Below, piece after piece: positions 52,810 through 61,671 of a stretch of DNA of 64,000 bases. The translations under genes were made by a program, and so were the position numbers. Below the pieces are notes generated by a model. The model worked only from the letters and a program-made list of their open reading frames with translations, did no database searches and was not told where the DNA came from. Positions within the stretch are counted from its first letter, which is position 1; each line of letters begins with the position of its first letter. The stretch comes from Anaerocolumna cellulosilytica (lineage in GTDB: Bacteria > Bacillota > Clostridia > Lachnospirales > Lachnospiraceae), in the NCBI RefSeq assembly GCF_014218335.1, contig NZ_AP023367.1:2977501-3041500 (forward strand). The letters run 5' to 3'.

Positions 52810-53469
52810 TTATAATATTTTCTGTCCATTAATCATTAATTGAAAACGAAGGGTTAATTTTTCTGCTGCCTTCTTACATAAAATCATACGTTCTAAGAAT
52901 ATTTCAAAATAATCCATTACAGAAGAGAATTCCGTATCAATCGTTAAGCTTAAGGTTATTTTTGTTTTTTCTTCATTAATTAAGGTTGTTGATTCTTTTA
53001 CTGCATAATTAACTCTGTCATGTATATCAAAGCTGGCCAGATCCCTGTTTCTCACCCTTGTGAAGCGTACATCTGTTTTATCTGCCAGAATTAATGCAGC
53101 CGCAACCTCATTTACAGGTATAGCTGTACTTTCATCGTGGTTGCCAATAGCAGAAATGATAACAGCAATCTCTTCCGCATTCACACCTAACTTATCCAGA
53201 ATTCGAAATGCCATGACTGCACCGCTTTGTGCATGGTCAACCCGATTAATGATATTCCCGATATCATGCATATATCCTGCAATCTGAGCTAACTCTACCA
53301 TTCGCTCTGGATAGCCCATGGTGGTAAGAATGTATTTCGCTTTTTCTGCAACAATACCCACATGAGCAAAGCTATGTTCTGTATAACCTAACGATTTCAA
53401 CACTTCATCTGCTTTTTCTATATATGTTCTAATCTGCTTGTTCTTTTTGATTTCTTGATAAGTAATCAT
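52810..53469 (-). CDS. HD-domain phosphohydrolase
   Basis: This 219-residue cytoplasmic protein has a metal-binding HD fold: His in HSFAHVGIVAEKA, then the HD pair in AGYMHDIGNIINRVDHAQSG and a later His-Asp in AIGNHDES, with a downstream Asp in LADKTDVRF. It resembles small HD hydrolases that act on nucleotides or signalling nucleotides. The C-terminal third is specific to this subfamily. It is co-directional with, and 17 bp before, the CYTH gene. The substrate is unknown. Confidence 0.88.
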   Translation of the reverse strand: MITYQEIKKNKQIRTYIEKADEVLKSLGYTEHSFAHVGIVAEKAKYILTTMGYPERMVELAQIAGYMHDIGNIINRVDHAQSGAVMAFRILDKLGVNAEEIAVIISAIGNHDESTAIPVNEVAAALILADKTDVRFTRVRNRDLASFDIHDRVNYAVKESTTLINEEKTKITLSLTIDTEFSSVMDYFEIFLERMILCKKAAEKLTLRFQLMINGQKIL

Positions 53470-53605
53470 ACTATCGGCTCCTTTGTTAACATTGTTTTAT
53501 CTTGTTAAGTATAGTTTAAGTCTGTTTTATTCTTATTTTATTTCTGTAAAGTTTATATAAGTCTCTAACCTTAGTATGGATAAACAAATAGAGAAAATAC
53601 GTTAT

Positions 53606-54466
53606 TTATTGGTTGTATTTTTGTCGCATAGCCTTGGCATATTGTATAATTTCCTCTGCCTCTTTGCTGTCATAATAAAATTCAAAATGCCTTGCAACCT
53701 TCTTGGCTTCTTGTTGGAATAAATCACACATTATAAACAACCGCTGCCAGATATCTTCATGTGAACTACCCGAAAATATAAACATAAACTTATGATAGGT
53801 CTCCTCATCCAGGTATTTTTCTAGATACTTTCCATACTTACCGGCAGATACAGAAAAATTATTCTCAACTCCAATATTCCAATAAAGCACTTCTAAAAGC
53901 ATATCCACTGCAAAACGTTCCATGGTATGTTTTACGAACATGATTTGTTTTCTGCATAGTCCTTTTACTACATTAGGTATTGTCCACCAAAATTCATTGC
54001 ATATATCCTTATATTTGATTGGACAAGGCGGCTTAATAAAGTAATAATCACCCACCTCGATTGAATCTAAACCGAGAATCTTATCCTTATCTAACAAAAT
54101 ATTCCTCGGCTCAGTATTAACAATATAATCATGTACATATTTTAAATCAATCAAGGTCAAATCAATACGGCAGCCATCTTTTAACTGAAGTAAATATGTA
54201 AAATTTTTGTATCCCTGGTAATCGTAGGGATGATTATACCAATCCGATGGCTTTTGTAAAATCAATCGTTCCCCAAACACCCCAAGCCAGTTATCGTCTT
54301 TTACAAAAGACTGGATGTCTCTCACCAAATAAACAATATCAAAATCACAAAATTCATCATGGGTTGCACTGGGGTCAATGCGCGATCCTGTCATGGCAGC
54401 TGCACGGATACGCGTATCACTCCTGGCAATGTCCATTATTAAATCAAACATAATATTTTGCACCAT
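53606..54466 (-). CDS. aminoglycoside 6-adenylyltransferase family protein
   Basis: This 286-residue cytoplasmic nucleotidyltransferase belongs to the ANT(6)/AadK group, which adenylylates streptomycin. The nucleotidyltransferase motif is AAAMTGSRIDPS followed by DEFCDFDIVY, where Asp41 and Asp43 bind metal. A C-terminal helical domain includes KGLCRKQIMFVKH. The start is ATG at 54466 with GGGGTGA just before it; the in-frame GTG at 54481 lies at that site. It is probably a chromosomal gene, so a true resistance function is inferred only from family. Confidence 0.9.
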   Translation of the reverse strand: MVQNIMFDLIMDIARSDTRIRAAAMTGSRIDPSATHDEFCDFDIVYLVRDIQSFVKDDNWLGVFGERLILQKPSDWYNHPYDYQGYKNFTYLLQLKDGCRIDLTLIDLKYVHDYIVNTEPRNILLDKDKILGLDSIEVGDYYFIKPPCPIKYKDICNEFWWTIPNVVKGLCRKQIMFVKHTMERFAVDMLLEVLYWNIGVENNFSVSAGKYGKYLEKYLDEETYHKFMFIFSGSSHEDIWQRLFIMCDLFQQEAKKVARHFEFYYDSKEAEEIIQYAKAMRQKYNQ

Positions 54467-54641
54467 AGATTCACCCCACACATATTTTTAGATATTATAC
54501 ACTCACACAGAAGAAATAACAACCGCTAGAAGGTGCTAATTTTTATAATCCGCTCTTGCATTATATACTATAAAAAAAATCACTGCACCTTTTTACCGGT
54601 TTGGAATACATTAATCATGAAAGCTTTTTGGAGGTATTACC

Positions 54642-55460
54642 TTGGGATTTTATATAAACGTTGGCAATGACGTAAATGTATTCTGTGAAGACTTAAATCC
54701 CTGCGCAGATAAAACCATTATATTTTTGCATGGATGGCCCGGCAGTTACGAATTATTTGAATATCAATTAAACGTATTGCCAAAAATGGGATTTCGCTGT
54801 ATCTGCCTTGACCAACGGGGTTTTGGTAAATCAGACCGTCCTATTAACGGTTATGATTATGACACACTAGCCGATGACGTTCACTGTGTCATCAAACAAA
54901 TGGGTATTAAAAATGCAACTTTATTAGGACACTCAACAGGTGGTTCAATTGCTGTCCGCTATATGGCAAGACACAAAGCACATGGAATCTCCAAACTGGT
55001 GCTTTGTGCTGCTGCCGCTCCTAGCTTAATTAAAAGGCCTTACTTTCCATATGGTCAGACCAAGGAAGCAATACTTGATATTATTGAGAACACCTATAAT
55101 GACAGACCTGCCATGCTTCGAAGTTTTGGAGAACAGTTTTTCTATCATAAGGTCGGGCAGCCAATGCAAGACTGGTTTTTCAACATAGGATTACAGGCCG
55201 CAGGCTGGGCTACCGCTGAGGTTGCCGAAACCTGGATAAAGGAAGTACTATTTGATGACTTAAAAGTTATTAAAACTCCAACACTTATTCTGCATGGTAT
55301 TCATGATGATGTATGTTTTTTCCAACTAGGGGAAGCACAACACAGTTTATTACAGAATTCTTGGTTAATTCCCTTTGAAGACAGCGGTCATGCTCTTTTC
55401 TATGAAGAGAAAGATAAGTTTAATATGGAAGTGAGTCAATTTGCAGATAGCCACTGGTGA
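54642..55460 (+). CDS. alpha/beta-fold hydrolase
   Basis: This is a 272-residue cytoplasmic hydrolase of the haloperoxidase/esterase-like group. The oxyanion HGWPG is at about 30-34, DQRGFGKSDRP at about 65-75, and the nucleophile Ser is in GHSTGGSI (about 107). The catalytic Asp is probably in GIHDDVCF, and the His in EDSGHALFYEE. The start is TTG at 54642, with TTTGGAGGT 7 bases upstream and no ATG in the right place. Substrate unknown. It lies between a divergent ANT(6)-like gene and an ABC-F gene, without operon signs. Confidence 0.87.
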   Translation: MGFYINVGNDVNVFCEDLNPCADKTIIFLHGWPGSYELFEYQLNVLPKMGFRCICLDQRGFGKSDRPINGYDYDTLADDVHCVIKQMGIKNATLLGHSTGGSIAVRYMARHKAHGISKLVLCAAAAPSLIKRPYFPYGQTKEAILDIIENTYNDRPAMLRSFGEQFFYHKVGQPMQDWFFNIGLQAAGWATAEVAETWIKEVLFDDLKVIKTPTLILHGIHDDVCFFQLGEAQHSLLQNSWLIPFEDSGHALFYEEKDKFNMEVSQFADSHW

Positions 55461-55759
55461 CTAAATTTGGATAAAGATATTACTTTCCCCTATCCTCTAA
55501 TAATACAATAAATTTCAAAAGTTTATTTAACACAACTTTTTAGGTGTTTTTATGAGGTTAGGGGACTTACCTTGAGTAGAATAAAAAGGTGACAGTATAT
55601 AAGTTTTATAGTCTGCAAGTCTTAGTTTAGACTTAGTTTGCTTATATGGCGATAAATTTCACTTGAAAATAATAAAAAATTATGTATAATCTAATAAGTA
55701 ACACGAGCGTAAATAAACTTATGCTAAAGTTACCTACATTAATTATACAAGGAGCATGT
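55461..55759 (+). promoter_or_regulatory. 299-bp leader region before ABC-F gene
   Basis: No supported gene lies here. The stretch around 55607-55642 holds AAGTCT and AGACTT in a small hairpin, with GC pairs outside, that could be part of a leader structure. ABC-F resistance genes are often controlled by leader attenuation, but I did not find a clear leader peptide and terminator pair. Confidence 0.25.
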
Positions 55760-57313
55760 ATGAGCATCTTAAATGTATCAAATCTCACTCATGGTTTTGG
55801 TGATAGAGCGATTTTTAATAACGTGTCTTTCCGCCTGCTTAAAGGTGAACACATAGGATTGATTGGAGCAAACGGCGAAGGAAAATCAACTTTCCTAAAT
55901 ATTGTAACCGGAAAGCTGATGCCGGATGAAGGTAATATTGAATGGGCTAAAAATGTCAGAGTCGGCTATTTAGACCAGCACACTGTATTGGAAAAAGGGA
56001 TGACTATACGACAGGTTTTAAAATCCGCTTTTTCCTATCTTTATGAATTAGAGAATAAAATGAATGCCCTGTGTAACCAGATGGCTGATGCCGAACCGGA
56101 TGCTTTAGTGGCAATTATGGATGAGTTTGGTACAATTCAGGATACTTTAGACAATAACAACTTTTATATCATAGATACTAAGGTAGAAGAAATTGGAAGA
56201 GCTTTGGGTCTTGACGCTATCGGTCTTGATATGGATGTTACTGAATTAAGCGGCGGTCAAAGAACCAAGGTGTTGCTGGGCAAGCTGTTGCTAGAGAAAC
56301 CGGATATCCTGTTACTGGACGAGCCTACCAATTACTTGGATACCGTTCATATAGAATGGTTGAAGCGTTATTTACAGGATTATGATAATGCTTTTATTCT
56401 AATCTCCCATGACATTCCATTTTTAAATAGCGTTATTAATACTATTTATCACATGGAGAATGGAGAATTAAACCGTTATGTTGGTGACTACGATAAATTC
56501 CAGGAAGTTTATGAAGTTAAAAAAAGCCAGTTAGAAGCTGCTTATAAAAAACAACAGCAGGAAATCAGTGAATTACAGGATTTTGTTGCAAGAAATAAAG
56601 CCCGGGTATCAACCAGAAATATGGCCATGTCAAGACAGAAAAAATTAGATAAAATGGATATCATCGAACTTGCGAAAGAAAAACCAAAGCCTGAATTTTA
56701 TTTTAAAGAAGCAAGAGCTGCCGGAAAATATATCTTTCAAACAGAGCATTTGGTTATTGGTTATGATGAACCACTGTCCAAGCCACTTACCCTTACCATG
56801 GAACGCGGGGATAAGGTAATATTAAAAGGAGCCAATGGTATTGGTAAAACCACTCTCCTAAAGAGTATTATCGGATTAATCCCTTCACTGGAAGGAAAAG
56901 TAACCTTGGGTGATTATTTGTATCAAGGCTATTTCGAGCAGGAAATGACTGGTGCTAAAAATAATACCTGTATCGAAGAACTTTGGAGGGAATTCCCTTC
57001 CATGTCTCAGTATGAAGTACGCTCTGCTTTAGCAAAATGCGGACTTACTACTAAACACATTGAAAGCCAGGTAAGAGTGTTAAGTGGTGGTGAACAGGCT
57101 AAGGTACGCCTATGTAAACTTATTAACAGAGAAACCAATCTGCTTTTGTTGGATGAACCAACAAACCACTTGGATGTAGATGCCAAGGATGAACTAAAAA
57201 GAGCCCTAAAAGAATATAAAGGCAGTATTCTCTTAATCTGCCATGAACCCGATTTCTATGAGGATTTTGCAACCAAGGTCTGGGACTGCTCTAATTGGTC
57301 CACAAGAATATAG
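55760..57313 (+). CDS. ABC-F family ATPase
   Basis: This 517-residue soluble protein has two ATPase domains and no membrane segments, so it acts on ribosomes rather than in transport. Domain 1 has GANGEGKST, LSGGQRTK and LLLDEPTNYLD, and domain 2 has GANGIGKTT, LSGGEQAK and LLLDEPTNHLD. The linker between them (about 245-305, coiled-coil, SQLEAAYKKQQQEIS) is the P-site tRNA interaction motif of the family. The start is ATG at 55760, 6 bases after AAGGAG. Upstream frame continuation to 55682 has no ribosome site. Whether it protects against antibiotics or tunes translation cannot be told. Confidence 0.93.
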   Translation: MSILNVSNLTHGFGDRAIFNNVSFRLLKGEHIGLIGANGEGKSTFLNIVTGKLMPDEGNIEWAKNVRVGYLDQHTVLEKGMTIRQVLKSAFSYLYELENKMNALCNQMADAEPDALVAIMDEFGTIQDTLDNNNFYIIDTKVEEIGRALGLDAIGLDMDVTELSGGQRTKVLLGKLLLEKPDILLLDEPTNYLDTVHIEWLKRYLQDYDNAFILISHDIPFLNSVINTIYHMENGELNRYVGDYDKFQEVYEVKKSQLEAAYKKQQQEISELQDFVARNKARVSTRNMAMSRQKKLDKMDIIELAKEKPKPEFYFKEARAAGKYIFQTEHLVIGYDEPLSKPLTLTMERGDKVILKGANGIGKTTLLKSIIGLIPSLEGKVTLGDYLYQGYFEQEMTGAKNNTCIEELWREFPSMSQYEVRSALAKCGLTTKHIESQVRVLSGGEQAKVRLCKLINRETNLLLLDEPTNHLDVDAKDELKRALKEYKGSILLICHEPDFYEDFATKVWDCSNWSTRI

Positions 57314-57410
57314 CTTCCCTCACTTATTAAGGGATAGTCCATTGCAAAATAATCATTTTGTTACTTCCTCAAACAAAAAGTTTCGCAATTGCCTACTATT
57401 AAGAGAATAG

Positions 57411-57471
57411 AAAAGGAGCAACCTATAATTTTCATCGACTTAATGTCAAAAATTATAGTTTACTCCTTTTT
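57411..57471. terminator. hairpin terminator between ABC-F and gtrA-like genes
   Basis: AAAAGGAG (57411-57418) pairs with CTCCTTTT (57463-57470), and inside it TATAATTTT pairs with AAAATTATA. TTTTTACTT follows on the plus strand, and TTCTATTCTC on the minus. It separates two convergent genes. Confidence 0.7.
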
Positions 57472-57928
57472 ACTTACCTCTAACCCTTTTCTCTTTGCTA
57501 CCTTGAAAAATAAACATTTTACTAAAAAAATAATTAACCACTATTACCACTACGGCTAAACTGCCTTTTACTAACATATTGTTAAAGTATAGTAAGTCAA
57601 CAAATATATATAAGCCAACCTCTTCTATTAACAATGAAAAACCTCTTGCTGAGAAAAATTTTAACAACTTTATAAACTCTTCTTTTAATGTGTTAATTTT
57701 ATCACGAAATACCCAGAACGCATTAACAAAATAAGCAAATGTAACAGCAATCACCCAGGCAATCGCATTGGCTGTTAGGCTCTCAATACCTGCAACTTTC
57801 CATAGCAGATAGTACGATAACAGATTCACAAGCGTTGTCAGTACTCCTGCTATCCCGTACACAATAGTCTCTCTATTTATTATTCTGGCCAGTATTTTTT
57901 TCTGCCCCTCCGTAAACAATGACAACAT
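57470..57928 (-). CDS. GtrA-family membrane protein
   Basis: This is a 152-residue protein with four membrane helices (about 22-43, 50-72, 92-110, 117-140). The GtrA signature pattern is present: YGIAGVLTTLVNLLSYYLLW, then ANAIAWVIAVTFAYFVNAFWVF and the basic end after FSKMFIF. GtrA proteins are thought to help move undecaprenyl-linked sugars across the membrane in cell-wall or teichoic acid glycosylation. No glycosyltransferase gene is adjacent, so its pathway is unknown. Confidence 0.9.
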   Translation of the reverse strand: MLSLFTEGQKKILARIINRETIVYGIAGVLTTLVNLLSYYLLWKVAGIESLTANAIAWVIAVTFAYFVNAFWVFRDKINTLKEEFIKLLKFFSARGFSLLIEEVGLYIFVDLLYFNNMLVKGSLAVVVIVVNYFFSKMFIFQGSKEKRVRGK

Positions 57929-58092
57929 ATTTTTCTCCTATGTTTTTTTTCTTAACTGAGACTACTTCGACCATGTTCTAAAAATACATGTCAGTTCCCC
58001 ATCGTACGCCTCCAATTTGGACGTGTAACTATTTATTCACTACTAGTAGTATATCCGTCTTGCCTTAATTTAGCAAGGATTTCCTTAAATTT

Positions 58093-58731
58093 TTAATACT
58101 CTCTGCATTCCTTTTCAAAGCTTTCCCTAAGCTTTTTTAAAGCCTTTTTTTCAATTCTGGAAACATAAGAACGGGATATCCCTATTTTATTAGCAATCTC
58201 TCTTTGCGTAATTTCTTCCTGAAGGTTTAAGCCATAGCGCATTTCAATTATCTGTCTTTCGCGCTTTGTTAGTACTTTTTCTACCAACTCATAAAGTCTC
58301 TTTACATTCCCCTGTAAGTCCAGTTCATCTACAATGTCTGTATCTGAACTCTCAATAATATCCAATAGGTTAATTTCATGACCTTCCTTGTCAGATCCAA
58401 TAGGCTCATAAAGATATATTTCCTTTGCCTGCCTTTTTCCGCTTCTTAGCATCATTAACAGCTCATTATCAATACACCTGGAGGCATAAGTAGCAAGCCT
58501 GATTCCCTTTTCTGGGTCAAAGGTGTCTATAGCTTTGATTAAGCCGATTGTGCCAATGGATATTAGGTCATCTATTTCTTTATCCGCCGTATTATACTTT
58601 TTAACAATATGTGCAACCAGACGGAGATTACGTTCAATCAGGACATCTCTTGCTTCCTTGCTGCCTTCTATGCATTTGCTTAAGATTTCCGATTCTTCCT
58701 TGGCGCTCAGTGGTTTAGGAAAAGATTTCAC
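58093..58731 (-). CDS. sigK: sporulation sigma factor SigK without pro-sequence
   Basis: This 212-residue sigma factor directs late mother-cell transcription in spore formation. Region 2 (IERNLRLVAHIVKKYNTADK to the RLATYASRCIDNELLMMLR block) and region 4 (LTKRERQIIEMRYGL, then QREIANKIGISRSYVSRIEK) are clear. It begins KSFPKPLSAKEE, the position where mature SigK starts in Bacillus. The start is GTG at 58731 with GAGGTG upstream, and an in-frame TGA four codons before it rules out an N-terminal pro-sequence. Processing control is therefore absent, as reported for Clostridioides difficile. SigE is an alternative, but the N-terminus fits SigK. Confidence 0.9.
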   Translation of the reverse strand: MKSFPKPLSAKEESEILSKCIEGSKEARDVLIERNLRLVAHIVKKYNTADKEIDDLISIGTIGLIKAIDTFDPEKGIRLATYASRCIDNELLMMLRSGKRQAKEIYLYEPIGSDKEGHEINLLDIIESSDTDIVDELDLQGNVKRLYELVEKVLTKRERQIIEMRYGLNLQEEITQREIANKIGISRSYVSRIEKKALKKLRESFEKECREY

Positions 58732-58877
58732 TGTATAAGCACCTCAACGATAGGGTTTATTATTAATCTATGTTGCGTGGTACTATTAAGTGCCTTTCCT
58801 AATAAAATAAATTATTGTATTTTACGGTAAATCTATACTGCTATTCTTACCGGTACAAATGATGCATGTACGATAGA

Positions 58878-58920
58878 AGCCTGGTATTAATAGTATACTC
58901 CTACTATTTAATACCAGGCT
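58878..58920. terminator. hairpin between C39-like gene and sigK
   Basis: AGCCTGGTATTAATAGTA pairs with TACTATTTAATACCAGGCT with one extra T, giving a stem of about 18 bp. It lies just after the stop of the C39-like gene on the minus strand and before sigK. The run of T on the minus strand is short (TTCTATC), so efficiency is uncertain. Confidence 0.6.
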
Positions 58921-58928
58921 CTCTTTAC

Positions 58929-59552
58929 TTATATAAAATATTCTATAGATTTATCCGGTGTCCTTCTTGTATTTGTATTAAACAAGAGCATAATTTCCCG
59001 CTTTTCAGTAGGGCCAAGGGTATAATACCCATCCTCTTCGTTGTTAAAAACTTCCATTTTAACCTTTCGATTGTAATCTTTGGGGTATCCTTCCTTTTTC
59101 AGTATATTAATCCCATCAATTGGCTTTTCCCACTCATAAGGATCAAAAAGACAAATATACTCATTATCTACATTTGTTAAAAGAATGTAATGCTCACAAT
59201 TACCCAGCCACACTCTGGCGATAGCAGCACCTCCCTGTAACAAGCATTCTACTATCTTACTGTTATAACTGATGCGAACTGCATCACCAAACAGTATTTC
59301 TGTATACACCGGAAAATTTTTTGTTTTTCCAAAATGATTAAACCAGTTAGATAAAAATTGCATGGCCATACGAGAGGTTCCACTTTTACCATACTCTCCC
59401 TCGGCATTATATTCATCAAGGGTATATAAATAAATGGTTTTTATAATTTCCGGCAAGATATCTTCCCGCTCAAACAAATAGCGGAAGGCATTTATCAAGG
59501 TTGTTGGTCCGCAATCATATTCTGAGGTCTGAAAATTCAATAGATTCTTCAT
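58929..59552 (-). CDS. C39-like papain-fold protein
   Basis: This 207-residue cytoplasmic protein has the N-terminal Q-x-CGPT block of C39 peptidases (NFQTSEYDCGPTTLINAFRY), with Cys14 as candidate nucleophile. A His follows in the GNCEHYILLTN motif and an Asp in ICLFDPYEWEKP. No signal peptide or ABC domain is fused. Free-standing C39-like proteins of this sort are common in clostridia but poorly known; peptidase activity is inferred only from the triad. TGGTTATCC lies upstream of the ATG, a weak ribosome site. Confidence 0.8.
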   Translation of the reverse strand: MKNLLNFQTSEYDCGPTTLINAFRYLFEREDILPEIIKTIYLYTLDEYNAEGEYGKSGTSRMAMQFLSNWFNHFGKTKNFPVYTEILFGDAVRISYNSKIVECLLQGGAAIARVWLGNCEHYILLTNVDNEYICLFDPYEWEKPIDGINILKKEGYPKDYNRKVKMEVFNNEEDGYYTLGPTEKREIMLLFNTNTRRTPDKSIEYFI

Positions 59553-59693
59553 GGATAACCATCCTTTCTGTCCTTACAAGATGTATAAAACTATCTAATG
59601 CGGATTTTTTCGATACAGTATACTACAAAATACGACAAAAAGTAAAGTATATTGTATAATAATATTGTACACCAATTAGGGTAAATCCGTTCC

Positions 59694-60548
59694 TCAACGA
59701 CCGGATGGGTCAAATGCATCCCGCAGAGCATCTCCGATAAAATTGATACTGATAACCAGTAATATAATTACTAGCCCCGGCGGTATCCAAAGCCATGGTT
59801 TTGAAGTAAGCACCGAAAGGGACTGGGCACCATTTAGCATATTACCAAGACTTGCCTTGGGAGGCTGAATACCCATACCTAAAAAACTTAGAGCGGCTTC
59901 ATCCAATATAGAGATTGCAATCACTGAGGTTGCATATACTAAGATGGGGGCTGTTGTATTGGGTAAAATCTCCGAAAATAGTATATACCATTTTGGCATA
60001 CCAGCAATATAATCCGCCTGTATGTAATTTTTTTCTCTAAGGGAAAGCACATTTCCTCTTACCAGCCTTGCAATTCCTGGCCAGTCGACAAAGCCTAATA
60101 TTAATATTATGTTCATTAAACCTGGTTTAAATATGGCAGCGGATACTAAAACCAAGAGTATATAGGGAAAAGACATGACCATGTCTGTAAATCTCATAAT
60201 AACCATATCAATCCAACCACCAAAATAACCGGATAAAATCCCCAATATAACACCTAGAATGGTAGATACCGCTGTTGCTGCAAAGCCTACAAAAAGCGAG
60301 ATTCTTGTCCCATATAATAATCGGCTCAAAACATCCCTGCCTACCTGATCCGTACCCAGAAGAAATTTGGCGGAAGGCGGCTCACTAAAACCTCCAACAA
60401 TCTTGTTTGGTGGGTAGGGTGTAAGTAAAGGTGCAAAAAGTGCACTTAATACCACAATAGTCAGAAAAACCAGACTAACCATTGCCAGCTTATGCCTCAA
60501 AAATCGTTTTAGTACAGGATTGCTTTTAATCCGGTCAGTCTTTATCAT
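59694..60548 (-). CDS. dipeptide/oligopeptide ABC permease (DppC/OppC-type)
   Basis: This is the second permease of a peptide (or nickel) importer, 284 residues with six helices. It begins with the OppC N-terminal domain (RFLRHKLAMVSLVFL), then FLLGTDQVGRDVLSRLLYGTR, a near-perfect OppC block. The permease signature YIQADYIAGMPKWYILFSEI is present; the usual AARA is AD(Y)IA here. It is the last gene of the operon, 78 bp after the first permease. The family also moves nickel and some sugars, but peptide is the default reading. Confidence 0.93.
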   Translation of the reverse strand: MIKTDRIKSNPVLKRFLRHKLAMVSLVFLTIVVLSALFAPLLTPYPPNKIVGGFSEPPSAKFLLGTDQVGRDVLSRLLYGTRISLFVGFAATAVSTILGVILGILSGYFGGWIDMVIMRFTDMVMSFPYILLVLVSAAIFKPGLMNIILILGFVDWPGIARLVRGNVLSLREKNYIQADYIAGMPKWYILFSEILPNTTAPILVYATSVIAISILDEAALSFLGMGIQPPKASLGNMLNGAQSLSVLTSKPWLWIPPGLVIILLVISINFIGDALRDAFDPSGR

Positions 60549-60626
60549 ATAAACTCCCTTCCATGTGTGCTGTACATATTATAATCAGAATACTTTCTTC
60601 TAAGTTCTATTGCACATCTAATAGTC

Positions 60627-61571
60627 CTAATATTGAATGGTAGGGTCCACAATCGCATATAGTATGTCCGTAAGCAGATTTGTGACCATAACAACAATAG
60701 CTGACATCAGACATACTCCCATTATAACAGGATAATCTCTATTGATAATGGCACTCATCGTCATAAGTCCGAGACCCGGCCAGCTAAAAATCTGTTCAAC
60801 TATAATAGCTCCTCCAAAAAGTACAGGTATTTGCATACCGAATACAGTAATCACCGGTAGTAAAGCATTACGAAGGGCATGCTTATTTATTACCTTGAAT
60901 CTACCTATTCCTTTTGACTTTGCTGTACGTAAATAGTCTTTATCTAGAATTTCAAGCATAGCACTTCTGATATAACGAATATTAGTACCTGCCATGGATG
61001 TAGCCAATACCAGTACCGGCATTATCATATGCTTTATTATATCTTGCGCATTCTTCTCAGCTCCTAGCGTTGACATACCACTTGAGGGAAGCCATTGAAG
61101 CTTTATAGTAAATACATAAATCAAAATTAATGATAAAAAGAACCCCGGGACACTGCTGCCTAAAAAAGATAATGTTACAACTGTATAATCTCCTGCCGAA
61201 TATTGGCGAACAGCACTGTATATACCGGCAGGTACAGCTATTATCATACTGACTGCCAATGAAGTGGACATAAGTATTAAAGTTGGTCCTATATAATTAC
61301 TTATCATCTGGCTGACCGGCTGATAATTTTTTATAGAATAACCTAAGTTACCATGAAAGAGTTCTTTTAGCCAGATTAAGTACTGTATAAAGATAGGTTT
61401 GTCAAGTCCTAAAGCTGCTTCTTTTACCGCAAGTGCCTCCTTCGATACACGTGCCCCCTGAATCATCTCCAAAGGACTTCCGGCAAGGCTCATAATAAAA
61501 TAATCAATAATAGTAATACCAAGTAATACCGGTATTGCTATCAGAATTCGCCTTAAAATGTATTTTAACAT
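60627..61571 (-). CDS. dipeptide/oligopeptide ABC permease (DppB/OppB-type)
   Basis: This is the first permease, 314 residues with six helices. The N-terminal MLKYILRRILIAIPVLLGIT and the signature DYLRTAKSKGIGRFKVINKH are typical of OppB/DppB. The gene lies 100 bp after the ATPase gene and 78 bp before the second permease. AGGAGG-like GAAAGGGAGG precedes the ATG at 61571. The substrate range is set mostly by the binding protein, only partly visible at the right edge. Confidence 0.93.
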   Translation of the reverse strand: MLKYILRRILIAIPVLLGITIIDYFIMSLAGSPLEMIQGARVSKEALAVKEAALGLDKPIFIQYLIWLKELFHGNLGYSIKNYQPVSQMISNYIGPTLILMSTSLAVSMIIAVPAGIYSAVRQYSAGDYTVVTLSFLGSSVPGFFLSLILIYVFTIKLQWLPSSGMSTLGAEKNAQDIIKHMIMPVLVLATSMAGTNIRYIRSAMLEILDKDYLRTAKSKGIGRFKVINKHALRNALLPVITVFGMQIPVLFGGAIIVEQIFSWPGLGLMTMSAIINRDYPVIMGVCLMSAIVVMVTNLLTDILYAIVDPTIQY

Positions 61572-61671
61572 ATTCCTCCCTTTCTGATTAACTAGAAAGC
61601 CAAACGCTTTTGCGTAATTACATATTAGAAGAATTAATTTCCCAATACATATTTCTAACCGACTAAAGCAA

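Noticed and set aside
55682-55759. Upstream extension of the ABC-F gene
   Set aside because: No ribosome site lies before the ATG at 55682, whereas AAGGAG precedes the ATG at 55760 where family members begin.
58741-58860. Sigma-K/E-type promoter (CATAGATTA) before sigK
   Set aside because: The -10-like CATAnnnTA match is present, but no matching -35 at the right distance could be assigned, so it is not reported as a feature.
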